Part shown: in pieces, positions 44,820 to 54,508 of the stretch
Numbering within the stretch: the first letter of the stretch is position 1
Layout of the letters: every line of letters starts with the position of its first letter
Assembly (NCBI GenBank): GCA_021325655.1
Contig: JAJPGT010000070.1
Coordinates: 1-64,000 of the forward strand
Source: Pseudomonadota bacterium
Lineage (GTDB): Bacteria; Chloroflexota; UBA6077; JAJPGT01
Direction: 5' to 3'
DNA length: 64,000 bases
Translations under genes and position numbers: made by a program
The notes under the pieces: generated by a model
Database searches by the model: none
The model's input: only the letters and a program-made list of their open reading frames with translations
What the model was told of the DNA's origin: nothing

Positions 44820-46900
44820 AGCAGCCCCTGCTCCGCCAGCCAGCCGACCACCGTGTCCGAAGCGTCCGGCGTTCCGCCCGGCGCCAGCTCGCGGCTGCCC
44901 TTGCTGCCCAGGTCCAGCCGCACCCCACGCTCGGTAAGCAGCCAGAGGCCGCTGTCTGGCTCCGTGCCGAGATCCTCGGCCAGCCTTCGGAGGGTGTCGG
45001 GCGTCATCGCCACCGGGGCCTCGCTCGGCCGCAGGTCGGGGACCGACACCTGGTAGATCGCTAGCCGCTGCGGGCCGCGGCGCGTCTTGTCGCTCGCCGT
45101 GAACACCTCGCGGTAAGCGGGCGGCTCGAGCGCAGTGTCGAACGCCAGCGAGGTGAGTCCATAACCGCCAGTGAGGACCAGGTAGGGCTGCTGCTGGACC
45201 GCCAGGCTGTAGCGCAGTAGATCGTCGCCCAGGCCGATATAGGTCGAGGTCACGTTCCGGCGCTGAAAGATGGCGATGTGGATCCAGCTACGCCCGGACT
45301 GCGCCAGGCGCACCAGGTCTTCGGCGGTCAGCGGCCGCTCGGTCGGCAGCAGCCAGACCGGGTAGTCCCCACCGCTGCTGAAGTGGAGCCAGGAGCTGAG
45401 GCGGTAGTGGGCGATGATCGGAGTGCCGGGCGGGACATGGGCGTGGAGCCACTGCGCGGCGCGCAGTCCCAGCTCGTCATACACCCGCAGCTCCTCGTCG
45501 TACGGGGCCGGCTCGGCCGTTGCCAGCATCAGCGCCGCCCCGGCCAGTCCCGCCGCCAGCGCCAGGGCGGGCGCTCCACGCCGCGAGGCCATCCGGAGGG
45601 GCAGCCGAGCGGCGACTGCTTGCAGCGCCCAGGCGAGGCTGCTGCTCACGGCAAGGGTGGAGAGGGCGCACAGGGGCAGGAAGTAGCGCGGATTCCAGTT
45701 CAGCAGCGCCGGCGGAATGAGCTGAGGGAGCAGCAGCAGCGCCGCGAGCGCCAGGACGCGGTCGGACCGTGCGCCACGGATGGCCCGCGCCAGGACCACC
45801 AGCCAGGCGGGCAGCAGCGCCGGCCAGAGGGAGACGGTGTCGATCAGGCGATCGTCCCAGTAGCGTGCAAGCTGGCTCCCTACCGCGGAGAGGTCGACGT
45901 CCCGACCCAGGCCGAGCGTACCGACGAACACGACGGTGGCCGCCAGCAGAAGGGCAGCGACACCGGCGGTCGCCACCAGCGTCACCGCAGCCGCGCCTCG
46001 CCCGCGTTCCGGGATCAATGGCGCGATCGCCGCGGCGACGCGCGCCGCGACCGGGAGCGTCACCAGCGCTCCCAGGAGCCGGAGCTGGGCTGCTGAGCCC
46101 ATTGCGTCCATCCACGACGGCTCCGCCAGGAGCCCGTCGTACACGAGCTTGGGAGCGACCAGCCCCAGCACCACCCCGAGGCTGAGCGCCGCCCCGAGGA
46201 AGTGGCGCCGGGTGCGCCAGGCTGGGACGAGCGCCAGCAGGACCAGCGGCAGCGGCAGCCACACCAGCGCCGATTCGCGGACCCGCTCGGCCAGGCCCAG
46301 GCAGAGCCCGGCCGCGACGAACCAGCCGGCGCTCGGCCGGGAGGCGGCACGGTGGAACGCGGCCAGAAAGGCGAGCAGCAGCGCCGTCTGCAGCACGTCC
46401 ACGTCCAGACTCAGTACCAGCCGGCTGGTGAGCGGGAGCGCCAGCAGCAGCGCGGTTCCGACCGTCGCCGCGACCAGCCCGTAGAGCCGCCAACCAAGCG
46501 CGAACGTCGCCGTGCCGCAGGCGAGCAGCGCCACCCTGGCTGCCCAGGCGGCAGCCTCGACAGAGACGCCGGCAAGCTTCCAGGCGGCGGTGAACAGCAG
46601 GGGATACCAGCGCCAGCCGGCCAGGATCGGCTCGACGTGGGTACCGTCGAAGGTGAATCCCCGGCCCTGGTAGGCATCGAGCGCCAGCGACAGGTACTGC
46701 GCCGCGTCATTGTCCACCGGCTCGGGCGCCGCAAGCAGGGTAGGGAGGGCGAAGGCGAGCGCGACCCCCAGAGCAGCGAGCGCGAGGAGGGCGGACAACG
46801 CGCCGCGGACGCCGGCGGCTTCGGCCCGAGCCGGCTCAGCGCCCGGCGCCAGCAGCGGGGGGCTCGGGGCGCGGAACGCCGTCCACCTCAGGTCAAACAC
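44816..46900 (-). CDS. Multi-span membrane protein, GT-C/PMT-like
   Basis: 694 aa from the GTG at 46900. About twelve membrane spans, with a first extracytoplasmic loop carrying VDNDAAQYLSLALDAYQGRG; this is where GT-C glycosyltransferases keep their acidic catalytic residues. A soluble C-terminal domain occupies ~465-694. It starts ~13 nt after a predicted promoter (46920-46949); a longer TTG-initiated frame is less likely. Its stop overlaps the flavoprotein start. Sugar donor and acceptor unknown. Confidence 0.75.
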   Translation of the reverse strand: MFDLRWTAFRAPSPPLLAPGAEPARAEAAGVRGALSALLALAALGVALAFALPTLLAAPEPVDNDAAQYLSLALDAYQGRGFTFDGTHVEPILAGWRWYPLLFTAAWKLAGVSVEAAAWAARVALLACGTATFALGWRLYGLVAATVGTALLLALPLTSRLVLSLDVDVLQTALLLAFLAAFHRAASRPSAGWFVAAGLCLGLAERVRESALVWLPLPLVLLALVPAWRTRRHFLGAALSLGVVLGLVAPKLVYDGLLAEPSWMDAMGSAAQLRLLGALVTLPVAARVAAAIAPLIPERGRGAAAVTLVATAGVAALLLAATVVFVGTLGLGRDVDLSAVGSQLARYWDDRLIDTVSLWPALLPAWLVVLARAIRGARSDRVLALAALLLLPQLIPPALLNWNPRYFLPLCALSTLAVSSSLAWALQAVAARLPLRMASRRGAPALALAAGLAGAALMLATAEPAPYDEELRVYDELGLRAAQWLHAHVPPGTPIIAHYRLSSWLHFSSGGDYPVWLLPTERPLTAEDLVRLAQSGRSWIHIAIFQRRNVTSTYIGLGDDLLRYSLAVQQQPYLVLTGGYGLTSLAFDTALEPPAYREVFTASDKTRRGPQRLAIYQVSVPDLRPSEAPVAMTPDTLRRLAEDLGTEPDSGLWLLTERGVRLDLGSKGSRELAPGGTPDASDTVVGWLAEQGLL

Positions 46901-46919
46901 GTCACAGCGAGAACAGGGC

Positions 46920-46949
46920 AGTGTAGCAACGCCCGGGAGCCAGAAGCAA
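46920..46949 (-). promoter_or_regulatory. Predicted promoter of GT-C-like/flavoprotein pair
   Basis: Minus-strand TTGCTT (46949-46944), 18-bp spacer, TACACT (46925-46920). Start near 46913 would leave a very short leader before GTG 46900. Confidence 0.4.
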
Positions 46950-47020
46950 AAGCGATGCCTCCCCTCCTTCCCCAACCCGCGGAACCGGGCGCGACAGGCC
47001 CGGCGCGGCGAAGGCGACGT

Positions 47021-48880
47021 CTACGGTGTCTGAACCGGTAGCTCGTAGACAGCGCTGCCATTCGGCAGCGTGAGCGGCTTGCCAGTATCGGCCTCACGCC
47101 AGCGGAGCTGCACCCGCGCCAGGGCGCCGCGGTCGGCCGGGGCGAGCGGAAGACTGAGCTCCTCCAGGACTTCCTGCCCCTCCTTCCACTGCGCGGTTCC
47201 GTAATAACTCCGTGTCGCCGGGCCCTTCTGCTCGGCCAGTCGGCGGCCATCCGCGCCGACCAGGCTGACCAGACGGAGATAGTCGTGCCCCGGCGGGCCG
47301 GCGACGCGCCACCAGAGCCTCAGGGTGATGCCACTCTGGGTGGGGTGTATCTCGTAGCCGCCCAGGCGCAGTACTCCGCCAAAATCAGCGGCCGCCGACT
47401 GGGTCGGCCGCGGCAGGCTCTTGGTGGCGACGAGCACACTGTCTTCGATCAGCCAGAGGCCGTAGGTTGGGGCGAGGCGCAGCGGGCTGAGCTGCTCACG
47501 GGGTAGCTCCGCCGCCACCCCCTCCTCGGTGGTGTCCAGGACCCACCAGTCCACCTCGCCGGGACGGGGCTTGAGGATGCGGACGTACTTGAAGGGGAAG
47601 ATCCACACCTTTTCACGGTCGGCGAGGTGGACCGCGACGTTGCGGGTGGCGGCAACCGCGGCCTCCGGCGGGATGGCAGCAACGGCGCGGGCTAGCGGAC
47701 CCGAGGCCTCGTCCCAGGTGATGTGTCGTGGATCGTACAGCCCACCGCCCGGGAGCTGGCTGCTGGCCAGGTAGGTGGCGAGGGTGAGCGCGCCCATCAG
47801 CCCCAGCCCGATCGCCCGTCGGCGCCCGCTCCCGAGCGCGGCGAGCCCTTCGACCGCGGCGACCCAGACCAGTGGGATCGCCGGGGTGATCCGCTGAGAG
47901 ATGATGTCTTGCTCATAGTGCTGGAGCAGCAGCACCCCACTGGTGGGCAGCGCGGCGACCAGCGCCTGCGGCGCCAGCAGCGGCAGGCCGGCGGTGGGGA
48001 GCAGGAACCAGCGGGCCAGCCCCGGGCCGCGTTCGATCACTCGCTCCAGCGCCACCCGCGGATCCGCCATCACGTCCGAGAACTTGTCCAGCGTGCGATT
48101 CCCCGCCTCGGGCAGTGTCCGGGCCAGATGGTGCGCCGGCATGAACACCAGAGCGGCGAAGCCGAGCCAGGCGGTGGCCAGGCCGGCCAGCAGCAGCCCG
48201 GAGCGGGGCCGACGGTGCAGCAGGAGCAGCAGGCCGAGTCCGAACAGCGCCAGCGCAGAGGTCTCTTCGATCAGCAGCGTGCTGGCAGCGACGAGCGCTC
48301 CACGCCAGGGCCGCCCGGTCAGGATGAAGTATGCTCCGAAGACGAGCGGCACCGTGGTGAGCGCCACGGGGTAGAAACCAAAGAAGAGGATGGCGTCGGA
48401 CAGGTTCGGGGCGAGGTAGAAGCCGGCTGGAACGACCAGCGCCCCCCAGGGGGTGCCCAGCCGGGCGCGGGCGAGCAGGTACAGCCCGAAGCCGGCCAGC
48501 GCCAGCGCCCCTTGCTGCAACGCGACCAGCAGCCGCGGGTCGGGCACGAGCCGGAACAGCAGCGCCAGGGGCAGCAGGACCGGGGCGACGTGCTCGGCCA
48601 GGTGGCTGGTGTTCCGATACAGCAGGGTGGTCTGGTAGGGCCGCCCCTGGCCGGTGTTCCAGAGCACGTTGGCGTAGGTGGCGAAGTCGCGGAAGTTGTG
48701 GCGGTGGAAGGTGTCGTACTCGGCGATGACCAGGTAGCTCGCCAGGGCCCAGAAGCCGAGCGCCAGGGCCACCGCCACGGCCAGCGCCGCCCGCTCGCCG
48801 GCCAGCGCCACCGGGAGCGCCTCGCGGAGCCGCAGCGGCCACCAGCGGGGCTGGGAGACGACGATCCGGCCGAAGCTCAC
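47021..48880 (-). CDS. DUF2079 family membrane protein (paralogue A)
   Basis: 619 aa from the GTG at 48880, which has a GGGGGTGGC site. About ten spans. The DUF2079 signature HNFRDFATYANVLWNT...NTSHLAEHVAPVLLPLALL is near ~45-90. The C-terminal ~180 residues are soluble and probably extracytoplasmic. The family is of unknown function with a GT-C-like topology. It is a clear paralogue of the adjacent gene and lies in the same orientation. Confidence 0.87.
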   Translation of the reverse strand: MSFGRIVVSQPRWWPLRLREALPVALAGERAALAVAVALALGFWALASYLVIAEYDTFHRHNFRDFATYANVLWNTGQGRPYQTTLLYRNTSHLAEHVAPVLLPLALLFRLVPDPRLLVALQQGALALAGFGLYLLARARLGTPWGALVVPAGFYLAPNLSDAILFFGFYPVALTTVPLVFGAYFILTGRPWRGALVAASTLLIEETSALALFGLGLLLLLHRRPRSGLLLAGLATAWLGFAALVFMPAHHLARTLPEAGNRTLDKFSDVMADPRVALERVIERGPGLARWFLLPTAGLPLLAPQALVAALPTSGVLLLQHYEQDIISQRITPAIPLVWVAAVEGLAALGSGRRRAIGLGLMGALTLATYLASSQLPGGGLYDPRHITWDEASGPLARAVAAIPPEAAVAATRNVAVHLADREKVWIFPFKYVRILKPRPGEVDWWVLDTTEEGVAAELPREQLSPLRLAPTYGLWLIEDSVLVATKSLPRPTQSAAADFGGVLRLGGYEIHPTQSGITLRLWWRVAGPPGHDYLRLVSLVGADGRRLAEQKGPATRSYYGTAQWKEGQEVLEELSLPLAPADRGALARVQLRWREADTGKPLTLPNGSAVYELPVQTP

Positions 48881-49073
48881 CAGCCACCCCCGCGGACGCG
48901 GCGACGCGCCAGCCCCGCGCCCCTGGATGGAAGGGTGAGCGGGACACGCTGGCAGCAGGGGCGGAGAGTGTCGATCATCGCGCGGATGAGCATCACGCGG
49001 CCAGCTCTTGGGTATTCCGCCGCGGCCGGCTGCGAGCCGCGAACGAGCCATGCTAGCCGAATCCGGCCGGCCG

Positions 49074-50924
49074 CTACCATGAGAGCTCCAGCTCGACCGC
49101 GCGTGCCCCGTCCGCGAGTAGCAGTGGCTGGCCGGTCGCCGGATCGATCCAGCTCAGCCGGAGCCGGGTCGCTGCCAGGAGTGCGTTGGCCTCCAGCGGC
49201 ACCTGCACGTCCTCGACCACTATCTGGCCTGCCTTCCAGTGAGAGGGGCCGAAGAACCCGCGTATCCAGGGGCCGTCCTGGCTGGCCAGCACCGCGCTGT
49301 CCGAGGCGATCACCTCCAGCCGCCGAATGTACTGCCACGGTATAGCCTGGTCCAGCCGCCAGCTCAGCCGCGCCTCCACACCGCGAGCGCTCCGCTGCGC
49401 GTCGTAGCCGTCCAGGTGCAGCACCCCGCTGAACACGAAGTGGGAGGGGATACGGGGCTGGGGTGGGTGGTCCGTGGCGACCAGGACCGGCTCGCCGGGA
49501 AGCCAGAGCGCGTACGGTGGGCTGACATGGAGCGGACTGCGGCGGTCGCTCAGCACCTCCTCGCGGATCTCCGGCGTGTTGAGGTCCAGCACATACCAGT
49601 CCAGCCGCCGCGTCGGCCACAGGCGCTTGCTGTAGTCGTCGTTCGCGATCCAGATGGCATCCCGGTTTGCCAGATGCACCACGATATTGCCGGCCGCGGC
49701 GACCGCGGCCTCTGCTGGCACCGCCGCGACCGCGCGCTGCCGCGCCTCGGATCGCTCATCCCATTGGGTCAGATAGCTCTTCGAGCTGCCTCCACCGGGT
49801 AGGTCGCTCTGCTGAATATAGCTGGCACCGGTCAGCAGCACCAGCAGCGCCAGCCCCAGTAGCCGTGGCCGGCCGCCGCGCAGCGCCGCCAGGCCCTCGG
49901 CCGCGCCGAGCCAGAGTAATGGAATGACCGGGGTGATCCGGTGCGAGTGCACTGTGTCGTCGGTCTGGAACAGGAGCACGCCTACGGTGGGCAGGCTGGC
50001 GATCAGCATCCGCGGCGCTAGGAGCGGCAGGCCGGCCGTGGGGAGCAGCAGCCAGGCAGCCGCGTCCGGACCGCGCTGGGCGAGCAGCGTCCACGCCTGG
50101 CGCGGATCGGTCAGCACCTCGTCGAACTTGTGCAGAACACGGTTCTCGGACACCCCTGGCGGCCGGAAGGCGGGCATCACCACCAGCGCGACGAGTGCCA
50201 GCCAGGCGGCGGCGACGCCCGCGACAGCCAGCCCCAGGCGCGTCTGTCGCCGAGCGAGCAGCAAGAGGCCGATCCCGAGCAGCGCCAGCGCCGACGTCTC
50301 CTCCAGCAGAAGCGTGGAGCAGGCGACCAGCGCCCCGCGACGTGGACGGTCGGCCAGGATGAAGTACGCTGCGAACGTGAGCGGCACCGTGGTGAGCGCG
50401 ACCGGGTAGAAGCCATTCAGGGCGATCACCTGGGACAGGCTGGGGGTGAGGTAGAACGCGGCCAGCACGAGCACGCCGGCCCAGGGGCTCGCCAGGCGAC
50501 GCCGTGCCAGCAGATAGATGGGAGCACCGGCCAGGGTGAGCGCGGCCAAGTGTAGCAGGATCAGCCAGCGTGGATCGGGCAGCAGCCGATACAGTGGCGC
50601 CAGCGCGAGCAGGACCGGAGCGACGTGCTCGGCCAGATGGCTGGTGTTCTTGAGCAGCAGCGTCGTCGCGAAGGGGCGGCCGTGGGCAGTGTTCCAGAGG
50701 ACATTCTCGTAGATGCCCAGGTCGCGGTAGTAGACGCGGAAGTTCGTGTACCCAGAGATCGCCAGCGTTGCGCACGTCACGAAGAACGCCGCGCCGAGCA
50801 CAACCGCCGCCAGGGCCGGGGCATCCACCCGGACGCGGGGCGTGGAGAAGCTACGCGCCGTGGTCGATTCCTGCCGCTGAAGCGTAGAGAGCCCGGCCGT
50901 CATGGCGTGGCGCCGGCCCGCCAT
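49074..50924 (-). CDS. DUF2079 family membrane protein (paralogue B)
   Basis: 616 aa, colinear with paralogue A: YRDLGIYENVLWNTAHGRPF, NTSHLAEHVAPVLLALAPLYRLLPDP and GFYPVALTTVPL are shared. The soluble C-terminal part (~425-616) also aligns. Start ATG at 50924 or the in-frame ATG seven codons on; neither has a clear ribosome site. Tandem duplication with clear divergence suggests old, subfunctionalised copies. Confidence 0.86.
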   Translation of the reverse strand: MAGRRHAMTAGLSTLQRQESTTARSFSTPRVRVDAPALAAVVLGAAFFVTCATLAISGYTNFRVYYRDLGIYENVLWNTAHGRPFATTLLLKNTSHLAEHVAPVLLALAPLYRLLPDPRWLILLHLAALTLAGAPIYLLARRRLASPWAGVLVLAAFYLTPSLSQVIALNGFYPVALTTVPLTFAAYFILADRPRRGALVACSTLLLEETSALALLGIGLLLLARRQTRLGLAVAGVAAAWLALVALVVMPAFRPPGVSENRVLHKFDEVLTDPRQAWTLLAQRGPDAAAWLLLPTAGLPLLAPRMLIASLPTVGVLLFQTDDTVHSHRITPVIPLLWLGAAEGLAALRGGRPRLLGLALLVLLTGASYIQQSDLPGGGSSKSYLTQWDERSEARQRAVAAVPAEAAVAAAGNIVVHLANRDAIWIANDDYSKRLWPTRRLDWYVLDLNTPEIREEVLSDRRSPLHVSPPYALWLPGEPVLVATDHPPQPRIPSHFVFSGVLHLDGYDAQRSARGVEARLSWRLDQAIPWQYIRRLEVIASDSAVLASQDGPWIRGFFGPSHWKAGQIVVEDVQVPLEANALLAATRLRLSWIDPATGQPLLLADGARAVELELSW

Positions 50925-51292
50925 TGGGCTGGAAGGTGTGTGAGCAGCATCCGCGCGGGCAACGGAAACAACGGAAACAATTGGACAGCCTGCTCGCCGG
51001 AATGGACAATAGGCCGGCCCGGCGCGGCGTGGCTGGCCACGCCTCCACCGAGCAGCGCTTCATGATAGCGAAGCGCGCGAGCGCGCCAGCGAATCGCCGC
51101 GTGGGCGGCACGTCCGGCGACGTGACCGGGCGGGAACGGGATGTGATGCGCGTATCGCGGTGGTGCAGCGCGGTTCGCAGTACAATGGCGGCGCTTTCGG
51201 GGTTACGGGCGCTGCCGTATGGTCCCCGGGGTACGGCCAGCCGATCGGCGGCCAGGCTGGATGCGCCGCGATTCGCGCCTGGGAGGGCCCGG
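50925..51292. other. Intergenic region between divergent DUF2079 and secreted-protein genes
   Basis: 368 bp. A tandem 9-bp repeat (AACGGAAAC twice, 50961-50978) lies near the DUF2079 start. A TACAAT at 51181-51186 may be a -10 for the secreted protein but lacks a recognisable -35. The open reading frame through this region is arginine-rich and judged non-coding. Confidence 0.5.
50961..50978. repeat. Tandem 9-bp direct repeat
   Basis: AACGGAAAC occurs twice with no gap, 37 bp upstream of the DUF2079 paralogue B start. Could be a regulatory or slippage site; no further evidence. Confidence 0.3.
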
Positions 51293-53071
51293 GTGATACG
51301 AGGGAACGCTCTGGTCGCACAACGCTGCTGGCGCGGAGTGGCCGCGGGCCTTGGCGTGCTCCTCGTCGTGCTCCTGGCCGCGTCACCCGCGCTCAGTACG
51401 GCCTCCTCCACGCAGGTGACTCCGTCGGCTGAGCCGACGGACCCGCGCCGGTTCGCCAGCGGCTACCGCGTGATCGACGACACAATCTGGGATTACTTCG
51501 TGCATCGCGGCGGAGTGGACACGTTCGGGATGCCGATCTCGAACCGCTTCCTGTTGCAGGGTTTGCCAGCGCAGATCTTCCAGAAGCATGTGCTGCAGGT
51601 CCAGCCGGATGGGTCGGTCGCGGTAATGAACCTGCTCGACGATTTGCTCCCGTACACCCGTTTCGACGGCCGCACGCTGCCCGCGGCCGATCCCCGGCTC
51701 AGCTACTTCATCCCGGACCCCGCGCGTCCCGACTACGACGCCGCACTGCTGCAGGCGGTGAACCTGCTGGTCCCGGACCGCTGGCACGACCTGCCAGTGA
51801 ACTTCAAGAGTACGTTGTTCTCCAGCGTGCTGCTCAGAGACGCCTTCCCGTCTGGCGGCGGCGACGAGGGCCTGCTGCCGCTGCTGAACCTGGAGATCTC
51901 TGGCCTGCCAACCAGTCTGCCCACGCCAGACCCCGCCAACCCGCACCTGGTCTACCAGCGCTTCCAGCGCCTGGTACTCGTGTACGATGGCACGACCGGG
52001 ATGACGTGGTCGCTGCCGATGGCCGAGTACTTTAAGGCGCTGCTGCTTGGCCAGTACCTGCCCGCGGATCTGGCGCAGGAGGCGGCCGCCTCACCCTACG
52101 CCCACCAGTACCTGCTGACCGGGCCGCGCTCTCTGGCTCGTCCGGCCGCGCTGCCCACGACGGACCTGACCGGCGCCTTCAACCCAGGGGACACCGGCGC
52201 GCCCGTCTCCGCGTTCTCTGCCCCGGCCGCCACGCCCAGCGCGGTGGCTGCCGTCGGGGGCTGCCAGGGCGATGAGAAGATCAGCTTCGCACCGGCGGAT
52301 CCGCGCCCGGGTGACAACGTCCTCATCGCCGCGACCTCGGCGCGGCTGCACGCCAACGTCCAGCTCCTCGGCAGCGATCACGCGACGCCGGTGCGCGCCG
52401 AGCCCCGCCCCGGGCAGCTCGGCTGGGTCTGGGAGTGGACCGTGACTCCGGGCGAGAGCGGTCTGCAGGTCTACAGCTTCTACGTAGACACCGCGACGCT
52501 CTGTGCCACCGCGTCGTTCATCGTCGCCACCCCTCCGGCCACCCCGACGCTCGGCCCCGTCGCTCCCGTCCTGCCGGCCCGGACCGCCACCCTGGCCCCG
52601 CTCCCCACCCTGCCCCTCGTGAAGACGCCCACCCCGACCTCGACGCCCACGGCCACGAGTACACCCACCGCGACGCCGACGCCCACCGCCACCGCGGCCC
52701 CGAGTGGCTCCCGCTCCCAGGTGACCCTGTCCAAAAAGCAGCTTCGCGGCGACGGCCAGGATAGCGTCAGCGTCACGGCCACCCTGCTGGATGCCAGCGG
52801 GCGACCGGTGCAGGGGGTGTATGTCCAGATCGGCGCCAAGTCCGGGCACGCTGGGCGCGACCCGGTCAACGTGAGTCAGCCCAGCTTCTTCACCGATCGC
52901 GATGGTACGGTCACTGCGACGATCACCGCCTGTCTGTACGTCAACGCGCCCCAGCCGGTGTCCGATGTGGTCAAGGTGGGCGCCGGGTACAGCGACGCCG
53001 ACGGCAGCCTGGAAGGGATGGGCCAGCCGCAGCTCCTGACTGTGAGCAGCACTAACCGCCGCTGCTCCTGA
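51293..53071 (+). CDS. Secreted protein with LGFP-like N-terminal domain and Big-1 C-terminal domain
   Basis: 592 aa. A signal peptide (~1-37) is followed by a domain typical of Chloroflexota secreted proteins (~50-130, YFVHRGGVDTFGMPISNRF, QIFQKHVLQVQPDGSV), resembling LGFP repeats. A middle domain of unknown type (~140-410), a TPTPTS-rich linker (~415-470) and a bacterial Ig-like (Big-1/invasin) domain (~470-592) follow. It is probably attached to or released near the cell wall. GTG 51293 has a strong GGGAGGG site; the longer upstream frame is not used. Confidence 0.82.
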   Translation: MIRGNALVAQRCWRGVAAGLGVLLVVLLAASPALSTASSTQVTPSAEPTDPRRFASGYRVIDDTIWDYFVHRGGVDTFGMPISNRFLLQGLPAQIFQKHVLQVQPDGSVAVMNLLDDLLPYTRFDGRTLPAADPRLSYFIPDPARPDYDAALLQAVNLLVPDRWHDLPVNFKSTLFSSVLLRDAFPSGGGDEGLLPLLNLEISGLPTSLPTPDPANPHLVYQRFQRLVLVYDGTTGMTWSLPMAEYFKALLLGQYLPADLAQEAAASPYAHQYLLTGPRSLARPAALPTTDLTGAFNPGDTGAPVSAFSAPAATPSAVAAVGGCQGDEKISFAPADPRPGDNVLIAATSARLHANVQLLGSDHATPVRAEPRPGQLGWVWEWTVTPGESGLQVYSFYVDTATLCATASFIVATPPATPTLGPVAPVLPARTATLAPLPTLPLVKTPTPTSTPTATSTPTATPTPTATAAPSGSRSQVTLSKKQLRGDGQDSVSVTATLLDASGRPVQGVYVQIGAKSGHAGRDPVNVSQPSFFTDRDGTVTATITACLYVNAPQPVSDVVKVGAGYSDADGSLEGMGQPQLLTVSSTNRRCS

Positions 53072-53086
53072 AGCCATGGATGAGGA

Positions 53087-53109
53087 GCCGGGGGCGATGA
53101 GCCCCCGGC
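53087..53109. terminator. Terminator hairpin between convergent genes
   Basis: GCCGGGGGC / GCCCCCGGC with a GATGA loop, 15 bp after the secreted-protein stop. Very stable, though without a U-tract. Could act on either strand. Confidence 0.6.
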
Positions 53110-53149
53110 AAGGAGCGGGGGGTGCCGGGGGCCAAATGGCAGTCCGCGC

Positions 53150-53171
53150 CCGCCCGGCCTGGGCCGGGCGG
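53150..53171. terminator. Second hairpin next to the nuoN stop
   Basis: CCGCCCGGC / GCCGGGCGG with a 4-nt loop, 5 bp before the nuoN stop codon on the plus axis. Probably terminates the nuo transcript from the minus strand. Confidence 0.55.
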
Positions 53172-53176
53172 CGCTC

Positions 53177-54508
53177 TTATCCGCCTGCCAGGCCGGCCAG
53201 GGTCCAGGCGAGCCCGGGCACCAGCCCGAGCACGACGACCGCGATTCCGGCCAGCACCACCGCCGAGCCGACCAGCGGCCGGGCGATCTCCACCTGGCGC
53301 GCGGCGGCCAGTAGGTCCGGCAGCGCCCGTAAGTAGTACAGCACCCCGGCCACGCCGCCCAGGACGGCGATGACCGTTGGCCAGACGCCAGCGGCGTACC
53401 AGGAGGCCCACAGCACCGCCAGCTTGGCCCAGAAGCCCGGGGCCGGCGGGATGCCGGAGAGCGACAGCAGCCCCAGGGCGAGCCCGGCGGCGCGCAGTGG
53501 GCCGAGGCGCTCGGTGGAGATGAGGCTCAGCCCGAGCGGGCCAGTGCCGCGACCGGCGAGCGAGGCGAAGATCAGCAGCGAGGTGGCGGCGTAGGTCACC
53601 ACGTAGAAGATCGCCGCGGCGCGGCCGTCCGGCCCGCAGCCCAGGGCCAGCGCCGAGAAGCCGGCGTTCACCACCGCGGAGTAGGCGAGCATCCGGCGCA
53701 GGTCGCGCTGCGCCAGCGCCCCGAAGGTGCCCCAGGCGATGCTCAGCACCCCGATGGCGATGAAGACGTGATTGAGTACGCCCTCCACCCCGCTGATCAG
53801 CCGGGCGAGCGCGATTACCGCGCCGAGCTTCGCCGTCGCCATCGCGTAGCCGGCCACCGCGGGCGGGGCGGCGGTATAGGCGTCGAGCAGGCCCCACTGG
53901 AGCGGCACCACTGCCAGCTCGAACACCACGCCAAGCGCAATCAGCACCACCCCCGCCTGGAAGAGGACTCCGCCGCCGAGCAGCGCCCCCGGGCCGGGTA
54001 GCGCAAGCGAGCCCGTGCTCAGGTAGAGCAGCCCGATCCCGTACAGGAACGACGCCAGGCTGATCGCCGCCAGCACGAAGTAGCGGAACGCCGCCTCCAG
54101 CGGCCGCTCCCCACTACCGAGCGACACCAGCACTGCGACGCTGAGTGAGAGCGTCTCCAGCCCGAGCACGAGCTGGAGCACATCGGTCCCAGTCGCCAGT
54201 GCGATCGCCCCGGCAGCTCCAAGCAGGATGAGCGCGACGACCTCCGGCCGTTGCGTCGGCCGCTCCAGCTCCAGGCTCGGCACGAGCAGCAGCCCCACCG
54301 CGGCAGCGACCGCGATGGCGCCAACGGCCAGCCGCGCGACCGGGCCGCCACCCAGCGTCGTCGCGACCGCAACGATCAGCGCGACGATCCCGATGAGGGG
54401 CGCCGTGGTCGCATTGCTGGCCAGCGCCTGGACAAAGCCGAGGACGACGACGGCGCCGAGAACGAGCACCACGATCGCAAGCTGTTCGGGAGTCAATGCA
54501 ATGTTCAC
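53177..54508 (-). CDS. nuoN: NADH-quinone oxidoreductase subunit N
   Basis: 443 aa, antiporter-like membrane subunit of the proton-pumping arm, shorter than the usual ~480. Glu in GLETLSLSVAVLV and the lysine in YAMATAKLGAVIAL are as in the family. The GTG start overlaps the nuoL stop (GTGA), so nothing separates them and nuoM is not present. Last gene of the operon, followed by two terminator-like hairpins. Confidence 0.92.
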   Translation of the reverse strand: MNIALTPEQLAIVVLVLGAVVVLGFVQALASNATTAPLIGIVALIVAVATTLGGGPVARLAVGAIAVAAAVGLLLVPSLELERPTQRPEVVALILLGAAGAIALATGTDVLQLVLGLETLSLSVAVLVSLGSGERPLEAAFRYFVLAAISLASFLYGIGLLYLSTGSLALPGPGALLGGGVLFQAGVVLIALGVVFELAVVPLQWGLLDAYTAAPPAVAGYAMATAKLGAVIALARLISGVEGVLNHVFIAIGVLSIAWGTFGALAQRDLRRMLAYSAVVNAGFSALALGCGPDGRAAAIFYVVTYAATSLLIFASLAGRGTGPLGLSLISTERLGPLRAAGLALGLLSLSGIPPAPGFWAKLAVLWASWYAAGVWPTVIAVLGGVAGVLYYLRALPDLLAAARQVEIARPLVGSAVVLAGIAVVVLGLVPGLAWTLAGLAGG

